Shown here piece after piece: positions 25,820 through 35,596 of a stretch of DNA of 64,000 bases. The stretch is from Acidianus manzaensis (GTDB taxonomy: Archaea > Thermoproteota > Thermoprotei_A > Sulfolobales > Sulfolobaceae). Location: the NCBI RefSeq assembly GCF_002116695.1, contig NZ_CP020477.1, forward strand, positions 124,001-188,000. Direction: 5' to 3'. A program made the position numbers and the translations under genes. The notes beneath the pieces are model-generated. The model worked only from the letters and a program-made list of their open reading frames with translations. It had not been told where the DNA came from and did no database searches. Every line of letters begins with the position of its first letter. Within the stretch, counting starts at the first letter, position 1.

Positions 25820-28800
25820 ATGAAAATAAAGAAAGCTATTTACTTTTATAAATTTAAAATTTTAGCTTTAATGTTTCTAATCTTAGCGTTACCAACTTAT
25901 ATCGTCCTTCCGGCATTTTCACAACAATCTAACACAAACTTTCCAGCATTTTCAGAACAATCTAACACAAATCAAAGCTTTATTACCTTCACTGATAATT
26001 TTACCCAAGACAATAACCTCAACACTACCATGTGGAGTGACTCTGGCCCTCTTTATGAAGCTCTGTTAGCATCATTGTCCTCTCCTCCAAATACCGTCAT
26101 TTCCCCTACCCTTAGCTTCAATAGTTCTGGCATGCTTATAAGCGGTCCTAATGCCACATATACTGCTACAGGACTCTTATTGAATTATAAACTTAACTTG
26201 CCCTTATCCTTAATATTTTCCGGGGAAGGAATCTCAGGTCCTGTTCAGCCCATGACGCTGGTAATCGCGAATGCAAATCTCACCAATTTTCTGAGAATAA
26301 CGCTAGAGCCTAATTCCACTAACGGTCCTTATTATGGCGTCTGGGTAAGCCATACTGGATGTGAATTTAGTCATATCGGTTATAACATCTATCCAACTCC
26401 CTGCTTTGATGTTATATACACATATAAAGTTTACATTAATTCGACAGGCTATGCAACAGTAGAACTCTACCAGTCAGGATTACTTGTAAGTAATGTCTCA
26501 GGAATTTATGTAGGCACTCAAGGTCCATTTTACGTAGTTCTCGCCGATTTAATTGGATTGCCTTACGCCCAAATATCTGATGAAATAGGCCTTTGGACAT
26601 ATTTTTCTGCTACAGAAGGTTATATACCAGTAGCGCCTCCATCGTACTATAATTTAACATTTACTGAGTCTGGTTTACCTCAAGGGACACCATGGTCAGT
26701 TACACTAAATGGTACAACTAAGTCTTCTACATCAAATGAAATTACTTTCACAGTTAAACAAGGTACGTATAATTATATGGTTACTCCTCCTTCTGGCTAC
26801 AATGCTAATCCATCATCTGGTATTATTACATTAACGTCAAATACTACAATATTGATTAACTTTTTGTCTACTTCGTCCACACTTCGTGCAGTTACTTTCA
26901 TAGAAACGGGCTTACCTCAAGGGACTAAGTGGAATGTAACCATAAATGACAATACTTTCTCAACATCTAATAACGAGATTAAAATATGTCTATCATCTGG
27001 TAGTTATAGTTATTATGTCAGTGATGTTGCTATTAATGCTCAGTCTTCAGTTTCTTTATCAAACTTGGTACCCTCTTTATGCTACATACCATCTCCTCAG
27101 CAGGGAACGTTTTACTTCAATGGCAGTACTAATAAGATGATCTATATACAATTTTTCAATGGTATGAATGTTAATTTCCAAATAGTAGTTCGAGGAAACT
27201 ATGGACAACAGTACATTGGGTCCTTAGCGTGTATATATGGAACTAATCCAGTTGAGCTAGAGGTAAATGCGTTTTATTATGATACTTCCTCTGGTTCCAC
27301 TATACCACTCAATTCAGTAGTGGTCAAACTTTCATCATACAACGGGAATGCTAAGTTATTATATGGTACAGTTTTAACTAATTTTCAAGGAATAGGATAC
27401 GATAATTTATCATCAATATTGCCCAGATATAATAACCCAATAATAGTACCAGTATTGGTTTCTTTGGGCTCATTAACTAAGGAGGTTACAATAGTCTTCG
27501 AATCGTATGAAAATCAAGTGAAAACGTTTTCTCTATGCGTTTACAACGATAGCCAATATTATAATCTAATATTCTTTGTAAATGGTTCATCCTTCTTATC
27601 TCTACAAAATAATGCTCCATTATATATTAGTAAATTTGCTGGAATATGTTCGCCGCAGACTGGAGAATTCAACTATCCAATATATTACGTTTTAATATAT
27701 CCTAAAGGATATACAGTTCCAGTTAATATATTTCCAAATGATTATACTAATATGAATCCTAATGTAATTCTTTTAGTAAATGCTATAATTTGGGAGGCGG
27801 AATATGCAAACCTGGAATATTTAACAGAATTGTGGGGATTAAGTTCACCCAATTATAACCTTGCCTTGAACGATTACAACAATAACTGGGAGCAAAAAAT
27901 ATTCATATATACCACTTATGGGGAAAATTATGCTTCGATTATTCTCCCAATAGTTCAATCTATAACAGGCTTGTCAAATCTGCAAAAAGATCTCATTTGT
28001 TTGATAGATGTGGTATCTGAGGGATCAGAATCTTTATCTATTAAATATGGAGTAATGGTCTCGCATGATATGATATCAATATTGAAGGCATTTGGAGTTA
28101 TAAAAACCCCTCAATATAATCCATTGTGTTTTCTTCAAAACTTTTATAAATTAAATCCATCACAACAATACCAATTACTTAGTCAGCTAATGAGTTATGC
28201 CTATAATATAAAAAGCCCTAACGAGAATGTGATAAATCTTGGAATAACAATCCTAGAGAAAATGGCAGAGGAATTTGTATTAGAAGTAGGAGTGCCAACT
28301 ATTATTGGAGGTTTGTCTGCCACAATAGCAGAAACAATTTACGCGAGTGATCTAGTTGACGCTTCATTAATAACAATATTTGGTCAATCGTTAGAAAACG
28401 AGCTTCTTGCCGGTACTTTTTTAGAAGCCTTTTCTGATGCGTTAGATCCATTCATTTCAGTAACAATACTTCTAATTGTAGGTTCAGTGTTAATTCAACA
28501 GATCGCATTGCCAGCTGCTAATTTGATGATTTCGGATAACAAACTTGAGAATTTCATGTTAAAATATGCCTATCCGATTGAATTCTTTACCCTATCAAAT
28601 ATGAAATTAAATGGATATATAGCCAATTTAACTGATGGTATATTATTATATCAAAATACAATGTTTTTAAAGTCATTATGGGGGATGTGGTATTTCGTTA
28701 CCTCTAAATTATATAATGGATCAATTTTGAATCCGCAACAACAAGCAGAAGCACCGGAACTTTTTACGGATGGACAAAATTGTGTGTCAACTTTTTATCA

Positions 28801-29599
28801 GATGTATTCAACCTATACAAATTCTCTTCCATCTATTGTGACAAATATCCTATCTGGCAATGATCCGCCACCCATTAACATGAGTGCATTACTAAGTGGT
28901 AACAAAACTGTTATTGAGCCTCCCTTATATAACTTCCCTGTAAGAAACGTGGTTGGAATAGCTACTATTGGCAATAATACATGTACTAAAGTATTTTACG
29001 GAAAATATTACATTATTGCAAATGAAACCGGAATTTACGGCAACTATCCATACGCAGTTTTAAATAAGTTAGGAAATATTACCGAAATAGTTCTTTTTAA
29101 TACTTCAGAAGGAAATTTGGTGATATATTCTAATGCTAAAGTAAATCTTATTCCCTACTCATTTATATTTAATAATGAGTCCATTAACGCGTTTAGAAGT
29201 GAGGAAGTTGAGAACAATTCACTGATAATGTTAAATGTGGTAAAAATAGGAAACAATTCACTAATAAATGAAGGAAATTCAACTTTAACATTTGAGTTGA
29301 GCGAACCTTCACTCTTAGAAATCAATGGAACTATAATTCATCCACCATATAATAACATAACCATATTAGCACCAGCAGGGAAATATCAATACGAGATAAT
29401 TAACAATAATACGTTAAGGCAAGGTAGTGTATATCTAGCTAGCGGTACTCACATAGTCATAGGTTCTCACATAGCCATAACGTCATCTCAAGCTAATTTA
29501 GAAAGAATTCCCTTATCTCCGTGGCTCATAATAGGTCTAATAGTATTTGCGATAATTCTGATCATCATAGTGATTGCGATATTAAGAAGAAACGTGTAG
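25820..29599 (+). CDS. Giant secreted, membrane-anchored surface protein with thermopsin-type repeats
   Basis: The 1259 residues start with a signal/anchor helix (about 10-32), then a small duplication (PAFSQQSNTN / PAFSEQSNTN). Residues about 45-265 look like an extracellular beta-sandwich with Cys pairs. Two copies of the Sulfolobales surface repeat follow at about 276 and 353 (FTESGLPQGTPWSVTLNG and FIETGLPQGTKWNVTIND), of the type found next to thermopsins. A long middle region (500-1000) has hydrophobic segments near 840-900. Many Asn-x-Ser/Thr sites occur. The C-terminus is one membrane helix (LSPWLIIGLIVFAIILIIIV) and RRNV. No protease active site was seen. Codon use contains more C and G than the neighbours. 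A structural or adhesive exoprotein is likely. Confidence 0.7.
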   Translation: MKIKKAIYFYKFKILALMFLILALPTYIVLPAFSQQSNTNFPAFSEQSNTNQSFITFTDNFTQDNNLNTTMWSDSGPLYEALLASLSSPPNTVISPTLSFNSSGMLISGPNATYTATGLLLNYKLNLPLSLIFSGEGISGPVQPMTLVIANANLTNFLRITLEPNSTNGPYYGVWVSHTGCEFSHIGYNIYPTPCFDVIYTYKVYINSTGYATVELYQSGLLVSNVSGIYVGTQGPFYVVLADLIGLPYAQISDEIGLWTYFSATEGYIPVAPPSYYNLTFTESGLPQGTPWSVTLNGTTKSSTSNEITFTVKQGTYNYMVTPPSGYNANPSSGIITLTSNTTILINFLSTSSTLRAVTFIETGLPQGTKWNVTINDNTFSTSNNEIKICLSSGSYSYYVSDVAINAQSSVSLSNLVPSLCYIPSPQQGTFYFNGSTNKMIYIQFFNGMNVNFQIVVRGNYGQQYIGSLACIYGTNPVELEVNAFYYDTSSGSTIPLNSVVVKLSSYNGNAKLLYGTVLTNFQGIGYDNLSSILPRYNNPIIVPVLVSLGSLTKEVTIVFESYENQVKTFSLCVYNDSQYYNLIFFVNGSSFLSLQNNAPLYISKFAGICSPQTGEFNYPIYYVLIYPKGYTVPVNIFPNDYTNMNPNVILLVNAIIWEAEYANLEYLTELWGLSSPNYNLALNDYNNNWEQKIFIYTTYGENYASIILPIVQSITGLSNLQKDLICLIDVVSEGSESLSIKYGVMVSHDMISILKAFGVIKTPQYNPLCFLQNFYKLNPSQQYQLLSQLMSYAYNIKSPNENVINLGITILEKMAEEFVLEVGVPTIIGGLSATIAETIYASDLVDASLITIFGQSLENELLAGTFLEAFSDALDPFISVTILLIVGSVLIQQIALPAANLMISDNKLENFMLKYAYPIEFFTLSNMKLNGYIANLTDGILLYQNTMFLKSLWGMWYFVTSKLYNGSILNPQQQAEAPELFTDGQNCVSTFYQMYSTYTNSLPSIVTNILSGNDPPPINMSALLSGNKTVIEPPLYNFPVRNVVGIATIGNNTCTKVFYGKYYIIANETGIYGNYPYAVLNKLGNITEIVLFNTSEGNLVIYSNAKVNLIPYSFIFNNESINAFRSEEVENNSLIMLNVVKIGNNSLINEGNSTLTFELSEPSLLEINGTIIHPPYNNITILAPAGKYQYEIINNNTLRQGSVYLASGTHIVIGSHIAITSSQANLERIPLSPWLIIGLIVFAIILIIIVIAILRRNV

Positions 29600-30623
29600 A
29601 CAAAAGAGAAAAGTAGAAATTTTTTTCTCCTTCTTATTTTAGTTGTCTGCCACAAATAATAATGCTGAACTTCTAGTTTAGAGAGAATTTTTCGGTAGAA
29701 AGGTTATCTGTGTAGGATCCGTGATAAATTATAGTTAACTACTAAGCGGGAGCTGTTGCAACGTTCAGTGATAAGTCTTTTGGTTAAAAATTTTGCATAC
29801 TTATATAAGTCCAGTCATGAAAATTAGTATGTAATACGCAAAAAATTAGTTGTTTAGCTAGTTTTTATCGTGATACTAAGGCTGTTACTAGGAGTGTCAG
29901 TATAGTTGATTATAGTTTAAGTTTGCTTGTTGTTACGAAATGTAAGCGATTTTCTAATGTTGTTATTCCTTTTAATCAAGTGTGGGTGAGAAATATTAGC
30001 AAAATTAGAGAAAATTTAATTTAGTTCGTATTATATACTAATTTTCATGACTGCAATCCAACATCCCTTGCTATCATGAAATTACGCATTCTCACCACTC
30101 ATAGTGTGTGTACAATTTGAATGCTTTACGCTAATTCTTCAAATGGTTCTGATTGAGAGAATAACTTCAATTTTAAGATACTCTACAAACTAAAGTAGAT
30201 ATATATGTAAAATATTCTTGGTTTTATACCAGGTATTAAGAGTCTAGCTCTAGTCTAGAAATTTTATTATAATAAGAAATGGTTCGAAATTAGCAAAAAT
30301 GAAGTAATTATAGCCTATATGATAAATAGAAATTGTCCGAATATTGAACTTTATCAGTCTTATTGACATTAATCTATGCAATATATGTTTATAGTTAATA
30401 AAGATATTGTCATATCTATTCTGTTTTAATATAAAGAGTTTAAAAGTTAGAACTAATTATAAATTGTTTTCTATAAATACTATCCTTGTATGTTTTAGAT
30501 TTTAGTTCTATTTATAGTAGTATATAGTTCGAACAATTTACTATCTATGTTTATCTCTAGTACAAAATAATGAATTGTTAATAGGGTGGTGAGGTTTTTT
30601 AGTCGCATTTTATCATGAGTTAT
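29600..30623. other. Intergenic, 1.0 kb, made largely of transposon-derived sequence
   Basis: No intact gene. A T-rich stretch near 29620 may end the upstream transcript. From 29812 to 30191 lie repeats and a transposase-like fragment described separately. From 30192 to 30623 there is plain AT-rich DNA. Confidence 0.5.
29812..30191 (-). mobile_element. Decayed transposon-derived element with inverted repeats
   Basis: A 27-bp inverted pair: 29812-29838 (CAGTCATGAAAATTAGTATG and on) and 30027-30053 (the same on the minus strand), 242 bp overall. Between them 55 plus-strand codons are open (about 29864-30024), reading TKAVTRSVSIVDYSLSLLVV then TKCKRFSNVVIPFNQVWVRN and ending at TAG. Outside, 30101-30191 is dispersed-repeat copy D on the minus strand (AGTTTGTAGAGTATCTTAAA at its outer end). 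The segment between copy D and the inner repeat matches the left part of the 5764 element, so both derive from one transposon type. Confidence 0.5.
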
Positions 30624-31460
30624 TTACTTTGGGGGTTTCCATTTTATTCCGTATTCACCCATAGGAGGATTAAATAATTCCAAGATTAGAGTATTTTCTT
30701 CATTATGGAATCTATAGTTAACTCCTTTAATCAGATTAAAAGCTAATCTATCAGATCCTTCTTCTGAAGGAATTCGCATAGTTTGGAATGCATTTGCATA
30801 TGAAGGTATCCAAGGTAAATTTATCTTAATTCTTACATAATGGGTAGGAAAAACTACTGCTACTCCTTCATAACTATAATCTATTCCATACTTCTTTTCT
30901 ATATCTGAAATTGTAAGACCGAAATATTCCTTTTCCCATGTAGAATACCTGTATTTTGCGAATTGTCCAACTTTTAATGGAGGAGTAAAATTGATATAAA
31001 ATTTTATCAACTTTCCTTCTTGTAACTTTTTGCATGATCCTTTTACTTTACCTAATGTAAGAGGATCAAATATTTTTGGATTAGAACATCTTACTACTTT
31101 AGATGAATATGGATAATCGATTTTATGAATAGTGTGTTCTATTTTATCTGTCTGATCTATTGGAGTTATTTCCTTTACAGTTTTAAATGATCTGTCGCCC
31201 TTTTCTGATACAGAAATAGAAGTAAAAGATGATAAAAGTAAAATATTCTTTTGAGAATCTAAATTAGTATTAAGAATTAATTTATCTCCCTCAATTTTAA
31301 TTATATTAGTAGATTCTAAAACGTTCTTTATAATTGGAATTATCTCGTCTTTCTTAGCTTTTAAATTTGTAAGTTCATCAATATCAATTTCTCCTTTTTC
31401 TTTAAGCTTAAATAGTACATTACCAATAATCTTTCTATACAGTGGAGTTATCTTTTCCAT
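30624..31460 (-). CDS. Conserved protein, unknown; possible winged helix plus beta domain
   Basis: A 278-residue soluble protein. Residues 1-65 are helical with a HTH-like layout (ITPLYRKIIGNVLFKLKEKG and IIPIIKNVLESTNIIKIEGD). The remaining ~210 residues appear mostly beta, with FYINFTPPLKVGQFAKYRYS and a C-terminal NPPMGEYGIKWKPPK; this is reminiscent of an immunoglobulin-like sandwich, but I do not recognise the family. No signal or membrane helix. The gene is isolated between transposon-derived DNA and the DUF973 gene, on its own strand. No function is proposed. Confidence 0.55.
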   Translation of the reverse strand: MEKITPLYRKIIGNVLFKLKEKGEIDIDELTNLKAKKDEIIPIIKNVLESTNIIKIEGDKLILNTNLDSQKNILLLSSFTSISVSEKGDRSFKTVKEITPIDQTDKIEHTIHKIDYPYSSKVVRCSNPKIFDPLTLGKVKGSCKKLQEGKLIKFYINFTPPLKVGQFAKYRYSTWEKEYFGLTISDIEKKYGIDYSYEGVAVVFPTHYVRIKINLPWIPSYANAFQTMRIPSEEGSDRLAFNLIKGVNYRFHNEENTLILELFNPPMGEYGIKWKPPK

Positions 31461-31820
31461 AAATTAATTTATTTAAATAGTTATAAATAAGAATATATCA
31501 TAAGATTTTCCGATTACATCTCGAAATTTAATATATTGCTGAAATATCTTTTAATTTTTAGACTTTATGAAATCAATTTACATTACAAACTCCCAGAATT
31601 TATTATATATTTTACTGTTCACATTTTGATTAAAGCAAGCATTTTACCTAACTTCACTAGACCGATATTAGATATGCTTCAGATAAAAACATGCTATTAT
31701 ATACATAAATATATTTTATAAATTATTGTAAGTATTTTAGAAATATAAGTCTCCTTAGGAAATATATTAAATTAAAAATATAACTATTCACTTTATATAG
31801 TTAAAAACCATAATATATAT
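31461..31820. other. Intergenic, 0.36 kb, no gene seen
   Basis: This is a divergent promoter region. A 61-codon frame at 31536-31721 has no ribosome site or recognisable sequence and is not called. A TATA-like run lies close before the ATG at 31821. Confidence 0.5.
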
Positions 31821-32690
31821 ATGTCATTTCCTCCAAATTCTTCAAATCCACAATCTGATGTAGTAAGTAATTTAGAGAAAATAAGATCGGGATTACTTTT
31901 TATTATAATATCATTATTATTAGGGGTTATAGCAGAAATAACTTCATTTACTCCTCTTGCAATTATAGGTTTAATAATAGATATATTGGCGTTAATTTTT
32001 ATTATTATTGCAATAGTTAGAATTCGTGGAGGTTTTACTCAGCTTAGAAAATATGGATCAAACTTAGGAATTGGGGTTACTGGAGCAACATTATTATTAA
32101 TTGGTTATATTTTGATACTTACAATAATACTTACAATAGTTGGAGTAATACTTGCAATAGTTGGAGAGATAATGTTAGGAATAGGTTTCTATAGATTAGG
32201 AAAAGATTATAATAATTCTACCGTCTCAACTGGTGGAATAATTATGGCAATACCATTCATCTCATTTATAGGAGCAATAATATGTTATTTTGGCTTTGGA
32301 TCTCTTATTACAAATGCTTCAACAACGCCTTTTCCACAGCAACCAAATTATCCTGCTTCACCTTTTCCACAGCAACCGGGTTATCCTTCACCGTCGATGC
32401 AACAAATATATCAAGTAGGAATAGGAAGTATTGATAGTAATGGTTATGCATATGTTACTTTAAATTCACAGACTTATGCTACTGTAGTTTCAGCATTATT
32501 AGAAGGAAGTAATATTCCTACTACTCAAATAGAACCTTTAAGCATTACGCCAGGTACAAATAACTTAAGAATTTATTTTGGTCCACAAAATTTTGTAGAA
32601 GGACAAACATATCCAATAAGGATAACTTTTAATATAGCTGGAATGATGCAAGATATTCTAGTATCGGCAGTATATCGTCAGCAAATGTAA
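31821..32690 (+). CDS. DUF973 family membrane protein
   Basis: The 289 residues contain five or so membrane helices in the first 175 (LEKIRSGLLFIIISLLLGVI, FTPLAIIGLIIDILALIFII, and so on), a layout and motif set I recognise as DUF973, a family confined to Sulfolobales. Next come a Pro/Gln linker with an imperfect repeat (PFPQQPNYPAS, PFPQQPGYPSPS) and a ~90-residue extracytoplasmic beta domain. A 28-codon tail in another frame directly follows the stop (see the next entry). The function of the family is unknown. Confidence 0.75.
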   Translation: MSFPPNSSNPQSDVVSNLEKIRSGLLFIIISLLLGVIAEITSFTPLAIIGLIIDILALIFIIIAIVRIRGGFTQLRKYGSNLGIGVTGATLLLIGYILILTIILTIVGVILAIVGEIMLGIGFYRLGKDYNNSTVSTGGIIMAIPFISFIGAIICYFGFGSLITNASTTPFPQQPNYPASPFPQQPGYPSPSMQQIYQVGIGSIDSNGYAYVTLNSQTYATVVSALLEGSNIPTTQIEPLSITPGTNNLRIYFGPQNFVEGQTYPIRITFNIAGMMQDILVSAVYRQQM

Positions 32691-33296
32691 ATGATCCTGC
32701 AGTACAGAAAGACTTAACTAAAGGAATTGGTGGTAAATCTTTTACTCAATTAAGCATTGTTACTTAATATAATAAAGTCAGATTGAGAAGAAAAGAAGTA
32801 ATGTTCTTTTTTAATATAATACTTAATTACTATAATTTTTTAATAAATTTCAATTATATTTGAGAATTATACATAATTTACATGTTTTATAACTGACTTG
32901 GAATAAACATTGACTATTTATGCAGTATTTATATGTTTAATTTTATGTTTACCTATATAAGGAATAGATAAAAAGTTCTTCTATACTGAGGATCTTAAAT
33001 TATTTGGTTTAAATTATTTTATCTATGTTAGTTTTATACCATATAGTATTGATATCTAAAGATATCTATCTGAAAAGTATTCAATAATTTATATAAAAAA
33101 ATCACTAGTGTATAGACAATTTACTAAATAAATAATCTAAATCTCAGAAGAACTTAGATTATATTAAAACTATTTTTAATTTTTATATTTTTAACTAAAC
33201 TATATATATTCTCGTTTTATTTTAAAAAGTTATTCCCAACTTTACATTGTAAATAAGTTTATCTAATAAGCTTAAATTAATTAACTTGATCACAAA
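32691..33296. other. Intergenic, 0.6 kb, with a short coding-like tail
   Basis: The frame +1 to the DUF973 gene is open from about 32664 to 32767 and reads SANVNDPAVQKDLTKGIGGK, then SFTQLSIVT and a stop. It looks like protein rather than noise, so it may be a remnant of a second DUF973-like gene or a lost C-terminal extension. The rest, to the promoter of the beta-propeller gene, is AT-rich with nothing seen. Confidence 0.35.
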
Positions 33297-35525
33297 ATGA
33301 AATCAGGAAAGAAGGTAATTTTGTTAATAGCACTAAGTTTAATAATAATTGGTATAGGATCGTCTGCGTTTTTATTTTCGCAGACTAGTATGAATCAGAA
33401 GACTGAGAACGCTATTCAACAACAAGCTCAACAATCATGGTTACCTGCATCTCAAGTAAAACCTGGAGTATGGACTAAAATTACTAATCAAGATTTTGCA
33501 CCTGCAAATAAGACAGAAGTATTCCTAGATGGATGGATAGGATGCCATGTAGCTGCTATGGACTCATGGCTAATCTATTATGTATTATCTCATTATGGAA
33601 TTAATTTTACGTATGAATATCACACTTCGGATCCTTACAGAACTCCTCCTAATGTACCAGGTTTAATATTTGAAAGTTATAAGGCTCCTAAAAACTCTCC
33701 TATTATGTTTGATTGGTTATATATGTATAATGAGTATTTAAATGAAACTACATTACCTACTCCACAACCAATGAATTACACTATAAGTCCTACAATAGCG
33801 ACTTATGATGGTTTATTAGAATTAAAAGAATTTGCTCCTCAATGGGTATATAATATAGCAGTCACATATAATGTACCTATAGTAGGCCAATTTAAATCAC
33901 CACCACATGTAGTAACAATGCTAATAGTTACTGGTCCTAATGGAACATGGCTATTATTAGGCCCATCATATCCACCTTCAGCTATAGCTACTTTAACGCC
34001 AGAACAAGTAATGGAAGACCTACTGACGCAAAGTAATCCACAACTAATGAATGCAATTAATCAATTCTGGCAAGTACTTAATGAATCAATGGGAAAACCT
34101 ACACAAGTTAGCACAGTGACACAAGAATCTGAAGAGTTTATAACTTACTTACATGGTTTTGGCTTCACTACTTACTACTATCCGGGTAATCAATCTTCAA
34201 CTTTTGGACCATCAGAATGGTTAATGTATGCTAATTCACCTAATAGAAATCCAATATTTTCTGGAAATTTAAACGCAAACTGGGTATATAAACAAGCAAA
34301 TGCTTTTCAGTATGGGAATATAACAGCTTGGGAAGAAGATAATCAGTTATTAGGTTCAGAGTTTGGATCAGGCTATGAGCAAGCAGCTGGAGATGCAGTA
34401 GGTCCATCATTCGCTAATGGAGTAGTTTATGTAGGCTCAGATAGTGGACAATTATATGCAATTAATGCTCAAACTGGTGAGACAATATGGGAATTAACAA
34501 CGCCAGCAGCAGTTATAATGTCAGAACCAGTAGTATATGACGGCATGGTATACGTAGGATTAGGTCCAGCTACTTTTACTTACGAACAAGGAAAATTAAA
34601 TGCATATGGTGGAGGACATAGAGGATTGTATACTGGATTAACAGGAATGTTAGCAGTTAATGCTACTGACGGCGTTCCAGAATGGTTATTCTTAACTAAA
34701 TCTGAAGTGATGCCTACTGCAGTAGCATATAATGGAATGATAATGTTTGATGATGGTGATGGAAATGTATATGCAGTAAATGCTAATTCTGGAAAATTAA
34801 TATGGAACTATTCATATGATGGGAGTGCTAATATGGCTAGTTTAGACCTATATCAGGGAAATGGATATGCATTATTAATAACAGCGTTTTCTCCAGGATA
34901 TCCAGTAAATATGTCAGCTATAGTAGCTCTCTATGTAAATAATGGAAGCCCAGCTTATATATTAAAAGTTCCATTTGCATATGGATCTTCAGTAGGAGAT
35001 GCAGTACCAGCAGTTTATGGTGAATATTTAGTAGATAGTTTTATGGGATACCCAGTATATCATGGAGTATATTTAAATCAAATTGATGTTAGACAAGTTT
35101 TACTCGTAGCTAATGTAACTAATGGCAAAATAATATATGTAGAAAACATAACTGGTTACGGACATCCAGGAGATGATAATAATGGATTTAGTCCACTAGT
35201 ATATGGTGGCGTAATTTACGTCCCATCTCACATTAATAGAACAGTAGCAGCATATAATTTAACAAACGGAAAATTAATATGGATATCACCAAAAATGAAT
35301 CATGCATCATTAGCAGATCAGCCAGTATATTATAAAGACTATATAATAGTACCAGATTTTGACCATATTACAGTGCTTAATGCAAGTAATGGAGATTTAG
35401 TTAACAAATATTATGTTGGAGTTGACTTAGGAAAGGATCAGCCATTAATAATAGGAAATACATTAATAGACTCATCGATATTTGGATATGTCATAGCGAT
35501 ACCTATCAGTGAAATACTTTCTTAA
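33297..35525 (+). CDS. Secreted PQQ-like beta-propeller protein with N-terminal extension
   Basis: The 742 residues begin with a signal segment (about 5-28). Residues about 45-345 form an N-terminal region with GWIGCHVAAMDSWLIYYVLS and Trp-rich stretches that I cannot name. From about 365 to the end come PQQ-like propeller repeats: PSFANGVVYVGSDSGQLYAI, DGMVYVGLG, MIMFDDGDGNVYAVNANSGK, VIYVPSHINRTVAAYNLTNG and more, each with the A/N-G-x-hydrophobic-W ending. Numerous N-glycosylation sites fit extracellular location. Sulfolobales tetrathionate hydrolases are secreted propellers of this type but shorter; a relationship is possible, not shown. A T9 run follows 17 nt after the stop. Confidence 0.65.
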   Translation: MKSGKKVILLIALSLIIIGIGSSAFLFSQTSMNQKTENAIQQQAQQSWLPASQVKPGVWTKITNQDFAPANKTEVFLDGWIGCHVAAMDSWLIYYVLSHYGINFTYEYHTSDPYRTPPNVPGLIFESYKAPKNSPIMFDWLYMYNEYLNETTLPTPQPMNYTISPTIATYDGLLELKEFAPQWVYNIAVTYNVPIVGQFKSPPHVVTMLIVTGPNGTWLLLGPSYPPSAIATLTPEQVMEDLLTQSNPQLMNAINQFWQVLNESMGKPTQVSTVTQESEEFITYLHGFGFTTYYYPGNQSSTFGPSEWLMYANSPNRNPIFSGNLNANWVYKQANAFQYGNITAWEEDNQLLGSEFGSGYEQAAGDAVGPSFANGVVYVGSDSGQLYAINAQTGETIWELTTPAAVIMSEPVVYDGMVYVGLGPATFTYEQGKLNAYGGGHRGLYTGLTGMLAVNATDGVPEWLFLTKSEVMPTAVAYNGMIMFDDGDGNVYAVNANSGKLIWNYSYDGSANMASLDLYQGNGYALLITAFSPGYPVNMSAIVALYVNNGSPAYILKVPFAYGSSVGDAVPAVYGEYLVDSFMGYPVYHGVYLNQIDVRQVLLVANVTNGKIIYVENITGYGHPGDDNNGFSPLVYGGVIYVPSHINRTVAAYNLTNGKLIWISPKMNHASLADQPVYYKDYIIVPDFDHITVLNASNGDLVNKYYVGVDLGKDQPLIIGNTLIDSSIFGYVIAIPISEILS

Positions 35526-35542
35526 TCATAAATATATTCTAG

Positions 35543-35551
35543 TTTTTTTTT
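35543..35551 (+). terminator. Poly-T terminator candidate
   Basis: Nine consecutive T residues on the plus strand shortly after the propeller stop codon. Archaeal RNA polymerase ends at such runs without a hairpin. The next gene region is on the other strand, so ending here would make sense. Confidence 0.45.
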
Positions 35552-35596
35552 AAGGTTTAGAAAGTTAAAAGATTAATAATTTTTATCGATGAAACT

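Noticed and set aside
31536..31721. 61-codon frame in the gap before the DUF973 gene
   Set aside because: Plain AT-rich translation without ribosome site, promoter spacing or recognisable domain.
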